Shown here: positions 6,432-8,397 of the stretch, one piece after another
How the letters are laid out: the number at the start of each line of letters is the position of its first letter
How positions within the stretch are numbered: the first letter of the stretch is position 1
Origin: an uncultured Clostridia bacterium
Lineage (GTDB): Bacteria; Bacillota; Clostridia; Oscillospirales; Ruminococcaceae
NCBI GenBank assembly: GCA_938014855.1
Contig: CALLQM010000056.1
Location: 1 to 8,397 of the forward strand
Direction: 5' to 3'
DNA length: 8,397 nucleotides
Translations under genes and position numbers: made by a program
The notes under the pieces: model-generated
What the model was told of the DNA's origin: nothing
Database searches by the model: none
What the model saw: only the letters and a program-made list of their open reading frames with translations

Positions 6432-6439
6432 TGTATACA
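6432..6439. promoter_or_regulatory. Putative GntR operator O4, gntR leader
   Basis: TGTATACA in the context AATGTGTATACAAAA, about 13-20 nt downstream of the expected transcription start and 23 nt before the start codon. Centre-to-centre distance to O3 is 37 bp. This suits a roadblock or cooperative repression of gntR itself. Confidence 0.6.
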
Positions 6440-6447
6440 AAAAATTA

Positions 6448-6453
6448 AGAGGA
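6448..6453 (+). promoter_or_regulatory. RBS that decides the gntR start
   Basis: AGAGGA lies 8 nt before the ATG at 6462. It overlaps or abuts the alternative ATG at 6453, which would leave no spacing, and earlier in-frame ATGs have no site or precede the promoter. Confidence 0.65.
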
Positions 6454-6461
6454 TGGTAGCT

Positions 6462-7160
6462 ATGGAAACAGCAAATTCATGTAACGAGATTTATCGCATT
6501 TTGTCTGATGAAATTCTAAATTTAACGATCGTCCCTGGAACCATTCTCAATAAGCACAAATTGTGTGATCGATTTTCCGTTTCCCGTACTCCCATACAAT
6601 GCGTATTACAGCGGCTGCAAGAAAACTCGTTGGTACAAATTCGTCCATACAAAGGAACGATGGTGACTTTATTAGATTTTGACATCATTAATCAAGTGAT
6701 CTATAACCGTGTAGCATTAGAAACCATGGTTTTAAGGGATTTTACAAAAACTTGTAACCCATTGGATATTGAACAGGTGCGACACGCGCTTAATGAAATG
6801 AAACTAATTGGTTCCGGCGAAAACCCCGATTTGTTTCAATTTTATAAAGCAGATATCTTTATGCATGAAATTTGGTTTCAAGCAATGCGAAAAATGTATT
6901 TATGGAATTTTTTTGAGAAAACACAAGTGGATTATTATCGATTCAAAATGTTAGATATTTTAGCAAACAATATTTGTGATGTCATTAATGAACACGAGCA
7001 AATGTTGGACATAATAGAAACAAAGGAAGTTGATCGGCTAGAGGAATTGATAAAAAAACACTTGTATGGCGGCGTGCGTCGATTGGGACAATCACTTTTT
7101 ACAAAATACAAGGATTATTTTGTTCAGCACGATTATAATGGAACAGAGATGTCCTTTTAG
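6462..7160 (+). CDS. GntR-family transcriptional regulator, FadR/FCD type
   Basis: DNA-binding regulator of 232 aa that probably represses the divergent TRAP operon and itself. The N-terminal winged helix (about 8-70) includes ILSDEILNLTIVPGTILN, the LCDRFSVSRTP turn into the recognition helix, and a wing RPYKGTMVTL (61-70). The C-terminal all-helical FCD domain (about 75-210) has the full metal-binding set: D131 and H135 in ADIFMHEIWF, H178 in NEHEQML, H200 in IKKHLYGG. FCD regulators usually sense small carboxylates or sugar acids, in line with a TRAP neighbour. The recognition helix reads SRTPIQCVLQRL where most relatives have SRTPVREALRRL, so the DNA-contacting Arg-Glu is replaced by Gln46-Cys47. 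The start at 6462 has a well-spaced AGAGGA. A terminator follows. Family is certain; target and ligand are inferred. Confidence 0.92.
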   Translation: METANSCNEIYRILSDEILNLTIVPGTILNKHKLCDRFSVSRTPIQCVLQRLQENSLVQIRPYKGTMVTLLDFDIINQVIYNRVALETMVLRDFTKTCNPLDIEQVRHALNEMKLIGSGENPDLFQFYKADIFMHEIWFQAMRKMYLWNFFEKTQVDYYRFKMLDILANNICDVINEHEQMLDIIETKEVDRLEELIKKHLYGGVRRLGQSLFTKYKDYFVQHDYNGTEMSF

Positions 7161-7166
7161 ATTAAA

Positions 7167-7199
7167 GAAGCGGTCAGTAATGATACTGACCGCTTTTTT
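7167..7199 (+). terminator. Intrinsic terminator of the GntR gene
   Basis: Core arms AGCGGTCAGTA (7169-7179) and TACTGACCGCT (7184-7194) form a perfect 11-bp stem with a 4-nt loop and six T residues at 7194-7199. Two further outer pairs are possible. The minus-strand reading is also followed by a T-rich stretch (TTCTTTAATCT), so it may stop transcription from the right as well. Confidence 0.9.
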
Positions 7200-7231
7200 A
7201 ATGTACTGTATTGCTGGAGTTGATACACAAA

Positions 7232-7257
7232 ATAACCGCCGGTTAACCGGCGGTTAT
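7232..7257 (-). terminator. 26-bp perfect palindrome, likely terminator of the ABC binding-protein gene
   Basis: AT-AACCGCCGGTT/AACCGGCGGTT-AT is self-complementary over 26 bp. On the minus strand it follows the binding-protein stop by 32 nt and leads into TTATTTTGTG, a modest T-run, while the plus strand continues with AAAATG. As RNA it gives a GC-rich hairpin with a TTAA apex. Best read as the minus-strand gene's terminator. Confidence 0.75.
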
Positions 7258-7289
7258 AAAATGCAGCTATGTATGGGGAAAATCGTTAA

Positions 7290-8397
7290 TTATTCGTATA
7301 CCAATTCAGAGATAGATGGATCTTGCAAAGCTTCCGCATTGTACCATTTTGCACCGGTATCGATAATTGGATTTTCTACGGGGACTTCGTTAATGGCATC
7401 CACTGCGAGTGAAACTGCGCTATAACCGATTTGATACGGGTCTTGCGTTACAGAACCAAGGAACCAGCCGTTTTCAACAGCCACTCTCTGGGTTTTACCG
7501 GCATCAAAACCGATTGCGATAATGTCTTTATATTTGCCGTTTTCTTTGTTAAAGTCATTGCCATCGTTAGAAGCGGCCAAGATTCCGCCTGCACCGTTTT
7601 CATTGGAACCGTAAATAGCAACTAAATTATCAATTCCAAGCAGTGCTTCCGCGCCGGTTTTCATATCTGCGGCGGCTGTCGTTGCCGGAACATTTACTGT
7701 AATTACTACTTTTGGACTTGCGGCATCTTTTTTATAGTTGTCGTGTCCAACAATTTTTACATTATCGTCTCCAGCAAGATTAACCATTTTGTCGATAAAA
7801 CCGGATGTTCTCTTAATCAGAGATTCAGAGGTAGCATCTTGAGAAAGAACACCAATTGCAATGGGTGCTTCGGGAGTAGCTTGATCAAATTTTGCTTTAA
7901 ATTCTTCATTTCCAAATAGCTGCTCTGCCGCAATAGAGGCTGCGGTATAGTTATCGGTAGAGGCTGTTGCATAGATGGAACCTTCGGGTGCATTGGGAAC
8001 ACCGGAGTCAAAACCAACAACCGGAATTCCTTTTGTTTTGCAGTCGTTGAGCTGTTCTTTTACCGATTCGGTATCAAGTGCAGCAAGGCAGATAGCCGCA
8101 GGCCCTTTATCCATCGCCGCTTTGAGGATATCGACCTGGATTGCTATCTCGGATTCTGTAGGAGGTCCAGCAAAGGTAATGGTAACATTTAGGTCTTCTG
8201 CGGCTTGTTCTGCACCTTTTTTAACTACCTGCCAAAATTGATGCTGAAATCCTTTTGAAACGACTGCGATATAAGCGCCGTCGGATGCATTTTCGGCGGG
8301 AGCTTCTTCTTCTGAAGCAGGGGCTTCCTCAGCCGCGGATTCCGCGGGAGCGGGCGCAGGTTCGGAAGATGGTGCCGGCTCAGACGCATTACAGCCT
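7290..8397 (-). CDS. Sugar-type ABC transporter substrate-binding lipoprotein (RbsB-like), partial
   Basis: Type I periplasmic-binding-protein fold (Peripla_BP_4/RbsB-like), 368 visible residues. The 5' end lies beyond the window: the first full codons (8396-8391) read Gly-Cys, matching the end of a lipobox, so essentially the whole mature lipoprotein is present and only the signal peptide is missing. Residues 3-38 are a Glu/Pro/Ala/Ser linker. The fold begins at YIAVVSKGFQHQFW (42-55). Further hallmarks are VVGFDSGVP (126-134), YATASTDNYTAAS (142-154), IYGSNENGAGG (261-271) and the hinge-strand region IAIGFDAGKTQ (293-303) followed by GSVTQDPYQIGY (314-325). It would bind a sugar or similar solute outside the cell for an ABC importer whose permease and ATPase are not in view. 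An internal Met at 8114 is not the start. It converges on the gntR gene; a link to the TRAP operon is not shown. Confidence 0.93.
   Translation of the reverse strand, partial: GCNASEPAPSSEPAPAPAESAAEEAPASEEEAPAENASDGAYIAVVSKGFQHQFWQVVKKGAEQAAEDLNVTITFAGPPTESEIAIQVDILKAAMDKGPAAICLAALDTESVKEQLNDCKTKGIPVVGFDSGVPNAPEGSIYATASTDNYTAASIAAEQLFGNEEFKAKFDQATPEAPIAIGVLSQDATSESLIKRTSGFIDKMVNLAGDDNVKIVGHDNYKKDAASPKVVITVNVPATTAAADMKTGAEALLGIDNLVAIYGSNENGAGGILAASNDGNDFNKENGKYKDIIAIGFDAGKTQRVAVENGWFLGSVTQDPYQIGYSAVSLAVDAINEVPVENPIIDTGAKWYNAEALQDPSISELVYE

Larger units (their letters stand above)
5968..6461. other. Divergent dctP-gntR intergenic regulatory region
   Basis: About 500 bp of very AT-rich DNA with no gene. 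It holds the dctP leader repeats, the four putative GTATAC operators, the 6259-6300 inverted repeat and the gntR promoter. The stretch 6151-6258 shows only A/T-rich sequence. I could not fix the dctP promoter: TATAAT on the minus strand at 6071-6066 lacks a good -35, and a TTTACT-N16-TACACT pair overlapping O1 is weak. Confidence 0.7.

Noticed and set aside
6339..6461. Longer GntR protein starting at 6339
   Set aside because: This stretch contains the gntR promoter and two operators, and the flavodoxin-like extension shows no family match; the ATG at 6462 has the ribosome binding site.
7296..7301. GTATAC at the 3' end of the ABC binding-protein gene as an operator
   Set aside because: It encodes the final Val-Tyr residues and lies far from any promoter; treated as chance.

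Overview
The window looks like chromosomal DNA of a low-GC, Gram-positive anaerobe, most likely a member of the Clostridia. Reasons: AT-rich intergenic DNA, strong AGGAGG-type ribosome binding sites, textbook TTGAAA/TTGACA-N17-TATAAT/TACAAT promoters, and binding lipoproteins with a lipobox followed by a Glu/Pro/Ser/Ala-rich linker. No species call can be made from the sequence alone. I see no rRNA, tRNA, CRISPR array, insertion sequence or phage gene.

Layout. (1) 37-522 (-): a small cupin with an unusual Cys-rich N-terminus. (2) 691-2848 (+): a flavodoxin-fold NAD(P)H:FMN-type flavoprotein with a CxxCxxC motif, an aspartate/glutamate racemase family protein and a seven-helix TRIC/UPF0126 membrane protein. 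The first has a clear promoter. A 17-bp perfect hairpin separates it from the racemase. (3) 5951-2914 (-): a complete TRAP transporter operon, dctP-dctQ-dctM, whose terminator is shared with the convergent TRIC gene. (4) 5952-6461: a divergent regulatory region of about 500 bp. (5) 6462-7160 (+): a GntR-family regulator of the FadR/FCD type. (6) 7290-8397 (-): a sugar-type ABC transporter binding lipoprotein that runs off the right edge just upstream of its lipidated Cys.

How the parts fit. The binding lipoprotein DctP captures an organic acid outside the membrane and DctQ/DctM import it on an ion gradient. The divergent GntR regulator has a complete FCD metal-binding tetrad (D131, H135, H178, H200), which is typical of sensors of small carboxylates. 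Four GTATAC palindromes lie in the shared intergenic region. Two are on the dctP side and two flank or overlap the gntR promoter, one of them inside the -35/-10 spacer. This suggests an autoregulated, ligand-responsive switch controlling the TRAP operon. The TRAP substrate cannot be read from the window because no catabolic enzymes accompany the operon.

Novelty. I see no clearly undescribed multi-gene system. The items most worth a second look are the regulator/operator architecture (including a non-standard recognition helix), an intercistronic hairpin that probably sets DctP:DctQM stoichiometry, the Cys-rich cupin, and a flavoprotein that lacks the fourth Cys of the iron-sulfur flavoprotein motif.
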